A stretch of 64,000 nt of DNA from Ruegeria atlantica (lineage in GTDB: Bacteria; Pseudomonadota; Alphaproteobacteria; Rhodobacterales; Rhodobacteraceae). How positions within the stretch are numbered: position 1 is the stretch's first letter; every line of letters starts with the position of its first letter. The DNA is taken from the NCBI RefSeq assembly GCF_013032455.1, contig NZ_WQCF01000005.1:186001-250000 (forward strand). The letters are read 5' to 3'. A program made the position numbers and the translations under genes. The notes under the pieces are model-generated. The model ran no database searches, had not been told where the DNA came from, and saw only the letters and a program-made list of their open reading frames with translations. Below, in pieces: positions 24,574 to 34,430 of the stretch.

Positions 24574-25854
24574 TTAACGATAAGCCAGTTCCGGCAGGAA
24601 CAGGGCGATTTGAGGGAAGGCGACCAGCAGCCCGGTCACAATTAGCAGTATGATCAGGAACGGCGGTACGCCGCGCACAACTTCGACAAAGGGTCGGCGG
24701 AAAACTGCGATTGCTGTGAACAAGTTGCAGCCGAACGGGGGTGTTGCCGCTCCGATGGCGACCTGCAGGGTGATCAGCACACCAACCAGCACCGAATCAA
24801 GCCCGGCTGCTTTGATCATGGGGGCAAAGATTGGCACCAGGATCAGGATGACCACGATCGAATCCACGAACATACAGCCAACAAAGAACGCAATGTTGAC
24901 GGCCAGCAGGGTCATCAGTGGCCCAGCCTCGGACAGTCCCAGCGATGCAATGATCTGTTGCGGCACCTGGGCAAAGCTGAGCGTCCAGCTAAATGCCGCT
25001 CCGGCTGCGATCAGGATGAAGACAACAGAGGTGATCGCACCTGTAGACAGGGCGATATCCCATAGATCGGACAGTTTAACCGAACGGAAAATCACCAGTT
25101 CCAGCACCACAGCGTAGAGCACGCAAATTGCTGCCGCCTCGGTGGGTGAGAATATTCCGCCGTAAATACCGCCAACGATGATTGCGGGAAAGCCCATCGG
25201 CCACAAGGCCCGACGCATGGCAGTAAAGCGCTTTCCCCAGTCTTCACGGGGAAGGACTGGAATGTCGTAGCGATAGGCATAGACCATGCAATAGACCGAG
25301 AACAGCACCACGATCAGGAGGCCGGGAACGATGCCCGCTATGAACAGTTGCGAGATAGAAGTGCCCGAAACCACACCATAGATGATCATGCCGATGGATG
25401 GGGGGATCAGGTAGGCCAGATCGGCCGCATTCACGATCAGTCCGATGGAAAAGCTGTCGGAATAACCCGATTTCAGCATGCGCGGACGCATGGCGCCACC
25501 AATGGCAACAACGGTTGCCTGTGTCGATCCGCAGACCGCTCCGAACAGGGCGCAGGCCGACGTGACCGAAATTGCCAGCCCGCCCTTGATATGCCCCATA
25601 AAGCTCATGACCACGTCAATCAGGCGGTTGGCCGAATGGCCGCGGGTTATGATGTCAGCAGCCAGAATGAACATCGGGACCGCAATCAACGCTGCGGGTT
25701 TAACCCCGCCAATCATTTGTTGGATCAGGATTTGCATGTTCATGTCCGGGAAATATATCAAAAACCCAAGCACCGCCGCCGAGATCAGCGGCATTTTCAT
25801 CGGAAACCCCGCCAGTAGAAGCAATACCATCACTGCCAACATCAACTCGGTCAT
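24574..25854 (-). CDS. TRAP transporter large permease (DctM family), second system
   Basis: 426 aa, about twelve membrane helices; DctM signatures PMFILAADIITRG, ACALFGAVCGSTQATVVAIGG, LAYLIPPSIGMIIYG and QVAIGAATPPFGCNLFT. It starts within the stop of the small subunit (ATGA, 25851-25854). Forms a transporter with the genes at 25851 and 26533; the adjoining ureohydrolase suggests a guanidino or related nitrogen-rich acid as cargo. Confidence 0.92.
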   Translation of the reverse strand: MTELMLAVMVLLLLAGFPMKMPLISAAVLGFLIYFPDMNMQILIQQMIGGVKPAALIAVPMFILAADIITRGHSANRLIDVVMSFMGHIKGGLAISVTSACALFGAVCGSTQATVVAIGGAMRPRMLKSGYSDSFSIGLIVNAADLAYLIPPSIGMIIYGVVSGTSISQLFIAGIVPGLLIVVLFSVYCMVYAYRYDIPVLPREDWGKRFTAMRRALWPMGFPAIIVGGIYGGIFSPTEAAAICVLYAVVLELVIFRSVKLSDLWDIALSTGAITSVVFILIAAGAAFSWTLSFAQVPQQIIASLGLSEAGPLMTLLAVNIAFFVGCMFVDSIVVILILVPIFAPMIKAAGLDSVLVGVLITLQVAIGAATPPFGCNLFTAIAVFRRPFVEVVRGVPPFLIILLIVTGLLVAFPQIALFLPELAYR

Positions 25855-26465
25855 AGCTTCGCCTCCTCTGAATTTTCTGATTCCTCATGTCGGCGAATTG
25901 CCGCGGCAGTCTCGGGGTCCTCGTAGCTGTCTATTTCCAGATACGAGACATAGACCTCTTCTTCTGCAAAGTTCAAATTTCGGATCGCGGTCAGAAGATA
26001 TTGGAAGGATGTCAGGGCCAAGCCGATCACCACCCAGACATATGTCAGATAAAGCGGTAATTGCAGCGCGGGAGTGATGCGGCCGCGCGATGCGACTTTC
26101 TGAACATATTCAAGCGCGTACCAGGCCAGGACGGCCATCACCAGCGACGTGGTTGCCGCGATGATTACCATCAACCCCTTGCGCGCTTTGATTGGCAGAG
26201 CATCATAGATTGCCGACATCCGGATGTGGATACCTTTGCGGGTGGCATATCCGAGCCCCATGAAAGTCACGATCACAATCAGGAATTCGTTGAGTTCTTC
26301 AGAGAAATAGATGGACTGGTTGAACACGTAACGCCCAAAGACATTGGCGATCGTATTCGCGGCCATCAGGATTATCCCCCAGCTCAGGATCCAGACCTCG
26401 ACCCGTCCGATGACGGCATCAATCTTACCCAAAAAGCCGAAAGGAGTGGCAGTACCGCTTTGCAT
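25851..26465 (-). CDS. TRAP transporter small permease (DctQ family), second system
   Basis: 204 aa, four membrane helices: RVEVWILSWGIILMAANTIANVF, SEELNEFLIVIVTFMGLGYATR, the segment around MVIIAATTSLVMAVLAWYAL, and PLYLTYVWVVIGLALTSFQYLL. The charged C-terminal tail (~45 residues, rich in Glu) is longer than in the first system. GGGAGGGA ribosome site before the ATG. It follows the binding-protein gene after a 67-bp gap that holds a strong hairpin. Confidence 0.9.
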   Translation of the reverse strand: MQSGTATPFGFLGKIDAVIGRVEVWILSWGIILMAANTIANVFGRYVFNQSIYFSEELNEFLIVIVTFMGLGYATRKGIHIRMSAIYDALPIKARKGLMVIIAATTSLVMAVLAWYALEYVQKVASRGRITPALQLPLYLTYVWVVIGLALTSFQYLLTAIRNLNFAEEEVYVSYLEIDSYEDPETAAAIRRHEESENSEEAKL

Positions 26466-26486
26466 GGTGTCCCTCCCTTTTGAAAA

Positions 26487-26511
26487 TCCTCACGCGTCGT
26501 GCGCGTGAGGA
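26487..26511 (-). terminator. Perfect stem-loop after the second TRAP binding-protein gene
   Basis: Arms TCCTCACGCG (26487-26496) and CGCGTGAGGA (26502-26511) pair over 10 bp with a 5-nt loop, between the binding-protein stop (26533) and the small permease start (26465). No clear T-run follows, so a leaky terminator or mRNA-stabilising element. Confidence 0.62.
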
Positions 26512-26532
26512 CGTTTTGTGAGTGGTATGGGA

Positions 26533-27546
26533 TCAGTTGCCCAGTTCGGTCTGAAGCGCGTCCAGCAATTCCTGGCCGCGGGCACCTACGATTTCGACAT
26601 AGGCAGCCGAGGTATCCGTGCTTTGGGCGCGGAAGACATCACGCTCTTCTTCGGTCAGAACAACCAGTCCGATATCGGGCTTGGCTTCCTTGATGATGTC
26701 GAGACGCTTTTGGTTGAAGTCGGATACAACACCATCGATGAAACCGGTCATGTCGGCCATGGTATTGCGCACAAGCTGCTGGCGGTCTGGGCTGAGCGTT
26801 TCAAACCAGTCAGACCCTGCCACGACTGTAGTGACCAGTTCCTGTTCACCGGCCCAGATCAGGTGGCTGGTGACTTCGTAGAACTTCATTTCTTCAATGG
26901 TCGGAATCGGATTTACCTGACCGTCGACAGCCCCCAGCTGCAGCGCTCCAAAAACCTCGCCGAATGGCAACGGGGTCGGGCTGGCCCCCATGTTTTTGTA
27001 GGTTTCCAGCAGGATCGGAGACACCATCACGCGCATCTTGAAGTTCTCAAAATCCTCAGGTGTACGGATTTCGCGGTTGGTGGTCCAAACCTGCGGGCCT
27101 TCCGAATACATTGTCAGAACTTCCAGGCCGCGCTGGCGGAAGTCTTCGTTCAAAGGCCCGTAGATGGTTTCCGAGCTGCTAAGGATATTCGATGTCGCAG
27201 CCGGGTCGGACGGCAACAAGTAAGGCAGCAGGAAGACCTGGCTTTCAGGTACGATGGTGCCAAGGTTGCCAATCGATACGTTGGTGAACTGGATGATGCC
27301 GTCGGCCGCCTGCTCAACAGTTTCGGTGGGTGTTCCCAGAGTGCCCATCGGGTAGACGGTTACGGTCACTTCGCCATCGGTCGCCGCTTCGATGCGCGAT
27401 TTGAACTCCTGCGCATAGGCATCCATGATCGAGCCCGGGATTTCTTCGATGGCAAACTTCCAGTCTTCTGCGAGAGCGCAGATTGGTGCCAGGCTGAACA
27501 GTGCTGCCGCAACTGTCATTTTGGATTTGTTAAAAGAGAAACTCAC
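26533..27546 (-). CDS. TRAP transporter solute-binding protein (DctP family), second system
   Basis: 337 aa from a GTG at 27546, chosen because GGGAGGA lies 7 nt upstream; a longer frame from 27579 would place this site inside the gene. Signal peptide SKMTVAAALFSLAPICALA, then WKFAIEEIPGSIMDAYAQEFKSRIEAATDGEVTV and NREIRTPEDFENFKMRVMVSPILLETYKNMGASPTPLPFGE, including the conserved Arg of the carboxylate site, then GALQLGAVDGQVNPI. First gene of the second TRAP/ureohydrolase operon, divergent from a LysR gene. Confidence 0.91.
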   Translation of the reverse strand: MSFSFNKSKMTVAAALFSLAPICALAEDWKFAIEEIPGSIMDAYAQEFKSRIEAATDGEVTVTVYPMGTLGTPTETVEQAADGIIQFTNVSIGNLGTIVPESQVFLLPYLLPSDPAATSNILSSSETIYGPLNEDFRQRGLEVLTMYSEGPQVWTTNREIRTPEDFENFKMRVMVSPILLETYKNMGASPTPLPFGEVFGALQLGAVDGQVNPIPTIEEMKFYEVTSHLIWAGEQELVTTVVAGSDWFETLSPDRQQLVRNTMADMTGFIDGVVSDFNQKRLDIIKEAKPDIGLVVLTEEERDVFRAQSTDTSAAYVEIVGARGQELLDALQTELGN

Positions 27547-27636
27547 GCGAATGTCCTCCCATTTCGCTTTGCTAACCAAGGATGGATGAGGACAAAAACA
27601 GCACGGTTTATTTCATGAAAAAATACTATCTTGATT

Positions 27637-27653
27637 ATCTTTACATAAAAGAT
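27637..27653. promoter_or_regulatory. LysR-type inverted repeat ATCTTT-ACATA-AAAGAT
   Basis: A 6-bp perfect inverted repeat with a 5-bp centre, in the 140-bp region between the divergent dctP-type gene (start 27546) and lysR gene (27687). Probable binding site of that regulator. Confidence 0.55.
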
Positions 27654-27686
27654 TCTCATGTAACTAAAGTCTGAACGGACATACAA

Positions 27687-28580
27687 TTGAAACTGCTCAG
27701 AAATACACTTCTCGAAACTTTTGTTGCCGTCGTGGATTGTGGCGGTTTTACCGATGCTCAGTTCACTTTGGGCATCACGCAATCTGCCATCAGCATTCGA
27801 ATACGCGATCTGGAAACGGCACTTGGTTACAGGGTGTGCGAACGTGGGCGCGGAGGATTCCGTCTTACAGAACGGGGTGAGATTGCCTATCAAAAGGCAA
27901 GAGATATCCTACGCAGTGCACGTGATTTCGATGCGGAGCTACTGGAACTACGGGATGTTACGACCGGTGATTTGAGGATCGGCGTCGTAGATGCTGTCAA
28001 CACTCTCGCCGATTTGAACTTTGGAAAGTCGCTAAAACGATTCCTGGATCGACCAAACGATGTTCGCCTGGAAATCGTCGTCGCCTCGCCCACAGAACTT
28101 ACACAACAGTTGATTACTGGTGAATTGCATGTTGCGATAGCACCTTTCCGTAATCAAGTTTCCGAACTTACCTATACCAAGCTATGCGAGGAAGAGCACA
28201 GGCTCTATTGCGGCCGCGACCACCCTTTGTTCGAATTGCCAAATGACCAGATCGATCTCAACGTCATCTCGGGCTATCAGATTTGTCAAAGGTCCTACAG
28301 CATGCTGGTATCTCCCGAGCTTCAATCCACTGACCCGAAGGCAATCGTGGCGAATATGGAGGCAATGGCGACACTCATTGAAACCGGACACTTCCTTGGG
28401 CCATTGCCTGTCCACTTTGTGGAAAGCAGAGCGCAGAACGTGATGCTCCGCGAACTGGCGCCGAACAGGCTGCATTGGACCTCTACCTTCTACTTGGCAA
28501 CACGATCCACAAGCCTCCTCCGGCGGTCAGTCGAACTTTTCGTTGAAGATGTGGTTCAGTCTTGTGGGGGGAACACCTAG
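27687..28580 (+). CDS. LysR-family transcriptional regulator, second TRAP/ureohydrolase cluster
   Basis: 297 aa starting from a TTG at 27687 (MKLLRNTLLETFVAVVDCGGFTDAQFTLGITQSAISIRIRDLE) with GGAC upstream; no better ATG is near the HTH. HTH residues ~5-62, then the effector domain. Divergent from the TRAP operon, so probably its activator or repressor. Confidence 0.87.
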   Translation: MKLLRNTLLETFVAVVDCGGFTDAQFTLGITQSAISIRIRDLETALGYRVCERGRGGFRLTERGEIAYQKARDILRSARDFDAELLELRDVTTGDLRIGVVDAVNTLADLNFGKSLKRFLDRPNDVRLEIVVASPTELTQQLITGELHVAIAPFRNQVSELTYTKLCEEEHRLYCGRDHPLFELPNDQIDLNVISGYQICQRSYSMLVSPELQSTDPKAIVANMEAMATLIETGHFLGPLPVHFVESRAQNVMLRELAPNRLHWTSTFYLATRSTSLLRRSVELFVEDVVQSCGGNT

Positions 28581-29010
28581 CTACAAAAATGTCGGAGTAA
28601 AATCTGACCAGCCGATGTCGCTTACCAAAGGCTGCTTTGAGGCGTCTATCAACCATTAGATGAGCCTGCAGAAACGGTCGAGTTGGGCTCAGAGCCACCA
28701 TTGGATCAATCGCAACATCTATTCGACTGCCCTACCTCACTCAGGTTTGGAACGGCTTTTGGCTGCTATTGGTCGGCCAGTATGTTCTCAGCGGTGCACG
28801 CCTTTGGAAAAGACATTCGCTGCACGCGCGAAAACAGTTACTGGCGAATTCAAAGGCTGTGTGACTAAGCCACCGTATGGCAGCACAGCTTGGGCTGTTT
28901 CATACGACCTAAATGGGTATGAAATATTAAGCGAATGGAGACCGCATTCGCTTTGAAATGCCAACCAAAGCAGACTATATTCCTGCAGAAAAAAAATGAG
29001 ACCACCCGAT
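28581..29010. other. Intergenic stretch without a recognisable gene
   Basis: 430 bp between the converging LysR gene and the nitrate reductase gene. Short open frames exist (for example 28660-28956 on the plus strand) but their translations have no recognisable motif, no ribosome site and uneven composition. I see no clear intrinsic terminator here. Confidence 0.5.
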
Positions 29011-31662
29011 TTATTCTTGTGGGCAATGTTTTGTTTTTTTGTGAATCAATTTCGAATGCTTAATGACCAAATCAGTCAATTCTGGTCGGCATGACCCGCA
29101 GTTCGTTCCAGCCTGAAGGGTATCCCCGATTTCGTCCACACTCATCAAATGTTTGTCGTGAATAGCACGGATGATAGTTCTTAGTCCGACATCGAAACAC
29201 GAACAGACGATTGGTCCGCAATCTTCCGAAGATGCGGATGAACGACCAGACAAAATTTGCTGGGGCGCAACCTCTGGCAAAGCTGCCAAGTAATCTCGCA
29301 TCAGTGTGATAGGTTCGCGGGATACGAAGAGCACCGCTAAAATACGCTGCCCTTTAGACAGCGCAATTCTGAACGTGCCACGCTTTGCATCTTCTATAGA
29401 AGTGGCCACGGCATCGGGTAACCCAAACCAGTCCCGGGCAGTGCTTTCCCAATCTTTGATGATTTGTTTTCCTGCGATTTCCATCCTGTAGCCGCTGGTC
29501 GTTTTGGCGATTGCCCAATACTCTGCTTCAGGCGAGGCGGCATCGACTGAAACAGCAAAACCATACCAAGCAGCATTCATACGTCGTATAGAAACTACTG
29601 TTGCCTTACTCTCCGGTTGCCCGGAAACCGGATCGGTCACACTCGGAACAAGCGCATTTACGCGAGCAGCAGGGGCCGTTTCGCCCGTCCAGTGAATAGG
29701 CGCGAACACTTGACCGGGTGCGATAGCTTCCGTGACACGAAGCCGAAAGATACCGCTTCCAATGGAACTGCTAATTTCGACCAAATCGGCTGTACTGAGA
29801 CCCAACCGACCAACGTCCTTCGGGTTAACTTCCACATATGGCTCGGCAAGATGGGCTGATAGACGAGGCGACAATCCAGAACGGGTCATAGTGTGCCACT
29901 GATCCCGATTTCGCCCTGTGTTCAATTTGTACGGGTATTGTTCTGACGTTTCCGCCTTGGGCGGCCTGTAGGTTACGGCTACGAAACGCGCTTTCTTATC
30001 AGGATGAAAAAACTGCCCGTCACCGAAAAACCGACCATCCGCAGGGTGCGATCTTGTCGGCCAACGTGTCGGGCTAAGCGCCTCATATTCCTCATCTTCA
30101 ATGTTGGAAAGTTTTGCAACGTCGAGATCCTTGCCAAATGACACGGCAAGAGAAGTCATATCTGCATATTCACGAAAAATCTGCGCCGGAGACTCATAGC
30201 AGAAAGCTTTAGTCCACCCCATTCGGCGACCCACCTCAGCCAAGATCTCCCAATCGAAACGCGCTTGACCCGGAGGCTCTAAGACGGCGCGTTGTCTGCT
30301 GATCGTGCGGTCGGAATTAGTTACTGTACCGCTTTTTTCGCCCCAACCGGCCGCCGGCAGCAACACATCTGCGATACGCGCGGTGTCTGTTTCGGCAGTC
30401 AGGTCGCTTACAACCGTGAAGGGGCAATTTTCGATAGCTGCCCCCACTCTGTCTGCGTCTGGCATCGTGGCCGCTGGGTTGGTGTGGATGATCCAAAGCG
30501 CCTTGATCTGCCCGTCCTCGATAGACTGGAACAGATCGACCGCTTTCAATCCCTGCTTTTGGGGGACTTTTGGCGAATTCCAGAAATGTTGGACCGCCCG
30601 GCGATGGTCGTCATTTTCAATATCCAGATGGCAAGCGAGCATGTTGGCCAAACCACCCACCTCTCGACCACCCATCGCGTTGGGTTGGCCGGTGACAGAA
30701 AACGGACCCATACCTTCGCGTCCGATCCGGCCGGTGGCGAGATGGCAATTCAGAATGGCATTCACCTTATCCGTCCCACTGGAGGATTGGTTGACGCCTT
30801 GACTGAAAACAGTCACCACACGCTCTGTTTTGATCCAGAGATCGCAAAATGCCTTGATGTTGCGGGGGTCCAAACCCGTGACCGCCGGATCATCATTCAG
30901 GGCAGCATTTACGGCATCAGCAAACCCGACGGTTCGACTTAAAAACGGTGTATCAAACTTCCCGTCCGCGTGAATTCTGGTCAATAGATAATTGAACAGG
31001 GCCACATCGCTGCCGGATTTGAGCGCTAGGTGTAGGTCCGCTTGATCGCAACTTGCGGTGCGACGCGGGTCTATGACGACTATCTTTGTACCTCGTGACT
31101 GTCGCGCCACCAGAATTCGCTGATAAAGAACCGGGTGACACCACGCGAGATTGGACCCTACCAGAACAACAAGATCCGCCTGGTCCAAATCCTCGTAGGT
31201 GCCAGGTACCGTGTCCGTCCCAAACGCACGTTTGTGCCCTGCCACAGTCGATGCCATGCAAAGCCGAGAGTTGGTGTCAATGTTGGCCGAACCGATGAAC
31301 CCCTTCATTAGCTTATTTGCGACGTAGTAGTCCTCTGTCAGCAATTGGCCAGAGACATAGAAGGCGACGCTATCGGGGCCGTAAGCTTCAATTGTTGAGG
31401 AGAAGCGATCTGCCACCAATTGCAGCGCTTCATCCCAAGAGGCGTCCTTCCCATAAGCACGCGGGGCGAGCAGGCGGTGATCCTGTCCGACGGTTTCACC
31501 CAACGCCATGCCTTTTGAACACAAACGACCATAATTCGCTGGGTGATCCGGATCGCCACGAACAGCCAACCCTCCAGCGCCGTCCGGGCGTAGAAGAACG
31601 CCGCATCCGACACCGCAATAAGCGCAGGTCGAACGAACCTCGGGAAAGCCACTGCCGTCCAT
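29011..31662 (-). CDS. nasA: Assimilatory nitrate reductase, catalytic subunit
   Basis: 883 aa molybdopterin enzyme reducing nitrate to nitrite in the cytoplasm. N-terminal [4Fe-4S] site STCAYCGVGCGV ... RLCSKGM (C-x2-C-x3-C-xn-C), then bis-MGD-binding domains (VVLVGSNLAWCHPVLYQRI, HTNPAATMPDADRV, and a molydop-binding C-terminal domain near residues 560-680). The final ~60 residues are a BFD-like [2Fe-2S] domain (CSCFDVGLRTI ... TNCGSCRPEL), as in the Klebsiella-type NasA that takes electrons from a separate reductase. No Tat signal, as expected for the assimilatory enzyme. It overlaps nirD by 1 bp; last gene of the nas operon. Confidence 0.95.
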   Translation of the reverse strand: MDGSGFPEVRSTCAYCGVGCGVLLRPDGAGGLAVRGDPDHPANYGRLCSKGMALGETVGQDHRLLAPRAYGKDASWDEALQLVADRFSSTIEAYGPDSVAFYVSGQLLTEDYYVANKLMKGFIGSANIDTNSRLCMASTVAGHKRAFGTDTVPGTYEDLDQADLVVLVGSNLAWCHPVLYQRILVARQSRGTKIVVIDPRRTASCDQADLHLALKSGSDVALFNYLLTRIHADGKFDTPFLSRTVGFADAVNAALNDDPAVTGLDPRNIKAFCDLWIKTERVVTVFSQGVNQSSSGTDKVNAILNCHLATGRIGREGMGPFSVTGQPNAMGGREVGGLANMLACHLDIENDDHRRAVQHFWNSPKVPQKQGLKAVDLFQSIEDGQIKALWIIHTNPAATMPDADRVGAAIENCPFTVVSDLTAETDTARIADVLLPAAGWGEKSGTVTNSDRTISRQRAVLEPPGQARFDWEILAEVGRRMGWTKAFCYESPAQIFREYADMTSLAVSFGKDLDVAKLSNIEDEEYEALSPTRWPTRSHPADGRFFGDGQFFHPDKKARFVAVTYRPPKAETSEQYPYKLNTGRNRDQWHTMTRSGLSPRLSAHLAEPYVEVNPKDVGRLGLSTADLVEISSSIGSGIFRLRVTEAIAPGQVFAPIHWTGETAPAARVNALVPSVTDPVSGQPESKATVVSIRRMNAAWYGFAVSVDAASPEAEYWAIAKTTSGYRMEIAGKQIIKDWESTARDWFGLPDAVATSIEDAKRGTFRIALSKGQRILAVLFVSREPITLMRDYLAALPEVAPQQILSGRSSASSEDCGPIVCSCFDVGLRTIIRAIHDKHLMSVDEIGDTLQAGTNCGSCRPELTDLVIKHSKLIHKKTKHCPQE

Positions 31663-31994
31663 CAGGCTGCACTCCTCCGGGTTACCGCACTATCATCCAA
31701 CAAGATTCGACCGCCTTCGAGGCGCACCGGATAAGTGTCGATCCTGCCACTATCGGTCCCCTGAGCTTCTCCTGAATTCAAGTCGAAGACCCAGTTGTGC
31801 AGAGGGCAGGTGACCGATTGCCCATGCACGATGCCCTCGGACAGCGGCCCGCCCTTGTGAGGACAACTGTTGGTGGCGGCGAAGACCTCGGCCTCGGCGG
31901 TGCGAAAGACAGCAATGCAGCCAAAATGTGTTTTCACGAGCCGCGCTCCGCGCAGGGGAACCTCGTCGATATGTCCAATGTCGATCCAGCTCAT
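31662..31994 (-). CDS. nirD: Nitrite reductase [NAD(P)H] small subunit
   Basis: 110 aa Rieske-like fold (VKTHFGCIAVFRTAEAEVFAATNSCPHKGGPLSEGIVHGQSVTCPLHNWVFDL). Both halves of the Rieske motif are recognisable with C-P-H and C-P-L-H; the first Cys-x-His pair is preserved as C-P-H. NirD proteins of many bacteria lack the cluster, but this one may bind it. It overlaps nirB by 4 bp and nasA by 1 bp, so translation of the reductases is coupled. Confidence 0.92.
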   Translation of the reverse strand: MSWIDIGHIDEVPLRGARLVKTHFGCIAVFRTAEAEVFAATNSCPHKGGPLSEGIVHGQSVTCPLHNWVFDLNSGEAQGTDSGRIDTYPVRLEGGRILLDDSAVTRRSAA

Positions 31995-34426
31995 TCGGCG
32001 GCCTCCAGTGTGAAATCTGCAATCGGCGCATAGCTCTGCGCTTTTTCATTAACGTGTTCAGCCCACGGGTCTTTGCGGTAGATGCTTTGCGACAGTTCAA
32101 ACCGGGCGACCAACGCGGCGCGGTTTTCAAGGTTGTCTACGACCTGAGCCTTGGCCCAGTCTATGCCCACTTTGCCCAGCCATTTGTAAAGCCTATCCAG
32201 GTACTTGCCGCCTTCGCGATAGGCCTGCGTGACGGCCATTACGACCTCAATCGCTTCGTCTTCGGTGGGGACCTGGCACAGCAGTTCGGTCTCTTTTACG
32301 TCCATACCTGCGGCTCCGCCGATGCTGATCTGATAACCCGAGTCTACACAAACAACGCCGATGTCCTTGCACGTCGCCTCAGCGCAGTTTCGAGGGCAAC
32401 CGGACACGGCAAGCTTCAACTTATGGGGCGTCCAAGATCCCCACAGGATTTTCTCGAGCTTGATACCAAGGCCGGTGCTGTCCTGCGTTCCAAACCGGCA
32501 ATGATCTGTCCCGACACAGGTTTTGACCGTACGCAGACCTTTGGAATAAGCGTGACCCGAGACCAGACCCGCTTTGTTCAGATCCGACCAAATCGCTGGC
32601 AGGTCCTCACCCTTCACGCCCAGCAGGTCGATGCGCTGACCACCGGTGACTTTCACTGTGGGCACATCATACCTGTCTGCAGCATCCGCAATCGCGCGCA
32701 GTTCTTCAGGGGTGGTGATTCCGCCCCACATGCGCGGAACGACGCTGAAGGTGCCATCCTTCTGGATGTTGGCGTGTTTGCGTTCGTTGACGAACCGGCT
32801 TTGTGGATCGTCCTGATATTCCAGTGGCCAGTCCGCCAGTAGGTAGTAGTTGATCGCCGGGCGGCAGACATGGCAGCCGTTTGGTGTGGTCCAACCGAGT
32901 TCCTGCCAGACAGCGGCCTGACTTTTTAGCTCCTGCCCTTTGATCAGACGGCGTACATCTTCATGTGTTAGATCGGTGCAACCACAGATCGGTTGCGCCG
33001 CTGGCATCTGGAAGTCATCGCCCAGAGTGACTTGCAAGACTTGCTCAACCAGCCCCGTACAGGTCCCGCAGGAAGCGCTGGCCTTGGTGCATGCACGCAC
33101 CGCGCCCAGATCGCTGGCCCCTGCATTGATCGCCTCAACAATCTCGCCTTTGCATACGCCGTTGCAGCCGCAAATCTCCGCCTCAGGCGGCAATGCTGCA
33201 ACGGCTGAGAGAGGGTCCGCAGTGTCGCCTCCCTGATAGGCCGGGCCAAAAATCAGCGTCTCACGCATGTCTTCGATGCAGGTGCCATCCTTGATCAGGC
33301 CAAAGAACCAGCTGCCATCGGCGGTATCGCCATACATGACAGCACCCACCAGCCGATCCTCTTCGACCACAAGGCGTTTGTAGACGCCGCGCGAGGGGTC
33401 GCGGAATACGATATCCTCTCGTCCTGGCCGGTCCGCGAAATCCCCCGCGCTGAACAGATCGCAGCCGGTCACTTTCAGCTTGGTCGAGAGCGTTTTCTGT
33501 ACGAACGCAGCCTCTTCCACAAGCAACGATTGCGCTGCGACCTTGGCTTGATCGTAAAGCGGCGCAACAAGACCGAAGATTTCTCCGTCATGCTCGACGC
33601 ACTCACCCACTGCGTAGACGTCCGGGTCCGAAGTCAGCATCTGGTCGTCCACATGGATACCGCGCCCTGTGGCCAGACCAGCCTCTTGCGCCAGTGTGGT
33701 GTTGGGTCTGATACCCACTGCCATGACCAACAGGTCACAGGGCAGTTCGGTTCCGTCTTCCAGCAATAGCGCGCGGACCTTTCCATTCCGGCCGAGGATT
33801 TCTTTGGAGTTCGCCTGCAGGCAAATCTTGATGCCTTTGTCTTCCAGTGATTTCTTCAGCAGGTAGCCTGCGGCTTCGTCCAACTGGCGCTCCATGAGGT
33901 GGCCCATGATGTGCACCACGGTGACATCAACGCCATGTGCTGCCATACCGGCCGCGGCCTCAAGACCCAGTAACCCGCCGCCAATGACGACCACCTTATT
34001 GTCAGGGCCCATGCCCATCATCCGCTGGGTGTCTTCCAGATCGCGATAGGCGATCACTCCCTCCAGATCGTGGCCGGGCAGAGGGATGATGAACGGGTTC
34101 GACCCGGTCGCGATCACCAGTTTATCGTAGGGCACATGTCCGTTGACGCCCTCGACCACCTTCATCTCACGGTCGATCTTGGCCACCTGTTCGCCAAAGC
34201 GGCAGGAGATACCGCGCTCGGCATACCAGGCGTCGTCATGGGTGATGATCTCTTCAAAGGTTTTCTCACCCGACAGAACCGGGCTGAGCATGATGCGGTT
34301 GTAGTTGCCGCGTGGCTCTGCGTTGAAAAGGGTGATGTCGAACGCATCTGGTGCGGCGTCGGTCAGGTGTTCCAGCATCCGGCCTGATGCCATTCCGGCA
34401 CCTATGACAACAAGTCTTTGTTTCAT
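31991..34426 (-). CDS. nirB: Nitrite reductase [NAD(P)H] large subunit
   Basis: 811 aa from the ATG at 34426 (MKQRLVVIGAGMASGRMLEHL); the extra 33 residues of a longer frame lie inside the preceding gene. FAD site at the N-terminus, NAD(P)H site KVVVIGGGLLGLEAAAGMAAHG near residue 150, BFD-type [2Fe-2S] region (CGCNGVCKGEIVEAI ... CGTCTGLV), and the siroheme/[4Fe-4S] domain with CVGTDHCRFG and SGCPRNCAEATC. Reduces nitrite to ammonium in six-electron steps. Middle gene of the nas operon; 4 bp overlap with nirD and 4 bp gap from the ATPase gene. Confidence 0.95.
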   Translation of the reverse strand: MKQRLVVIGAGMASGRMLEHLTDAAPDAFDITLFNAEPRGNYNRIMLSPVLSGEKTFEEIITHDDAWYAERGISCRFGEQVAKIDREMKVVEGVNGHVPYDKLVIATGSNPFIIPLPGHDLEGVIAYRDLEDTQRMMGMGPDNKVVVIGGGLLGLEAAAGMAAHGVDVTVVHIMGHLMERQLDEAAGYLLKKSLEDKGIKICLQANSKEILGRNGKVRALLLEDGTELPCDLLVMAVGIRPNTTLAQEAGLATGRGIHVDDQMLTSDPDVYAVGECVEHDGEIFGLVAPLYDQAKVAAQSLLVEEAAFVQKTLSTKLKVTGCDLFSAGDFADRPGREDIVFRDPSRGVYKRLVVEEDRLVGAVMYGDTADGSWFFGLIKDGTCIEDMRETLIFGPAYQGGDTADPLSAVAALPPEAEICGCNGVCKGEIVEAINAGASDLGAVRACTKASASCGTCTGLVEQVLQVTLGDDFQMPAAQPICGCTDLTHEDVRRLIKGQELKSQAAVWQELGWTTPNGCHVCRPAINYYLLADWPLEYQDDPQSRFVNERKHANIQKDGTFSVVPRMWGGITTPEELRAIADAADRYDVPTVKVTGGQRIDLLGVKGEDLPAIWSDLNKAGLVSGHAYSKGLRTVKTCVGTDHCRFGTQDSTGLGIKLEKILWGSWTPHKLKLAVSGCPRNCAEATCKDIGVVCVDSGYQISIGGAAGMDVKETELLCQVPTEDEAIEVVMAVTQAYREGGKYLDRLYKWLGKVGIDWAKAQVVDNLENRAALVARFELSQSIYRKDPWAEHVNEKAQSYAPIADFTLEAAE

Positions 34427-34430
34427 GGGT

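Noticed and set aside
26518-27618. 366-codon plus-strand open frame
   Set aside because: Antisense to the second TRAP binding-protein gene, which has a signal peptide and full family match.
28660-28956. 98-codon plus-strand open frame
   Set aside because: No ribosome site, no motif and no conserved-looking composition; treated as intergenic.
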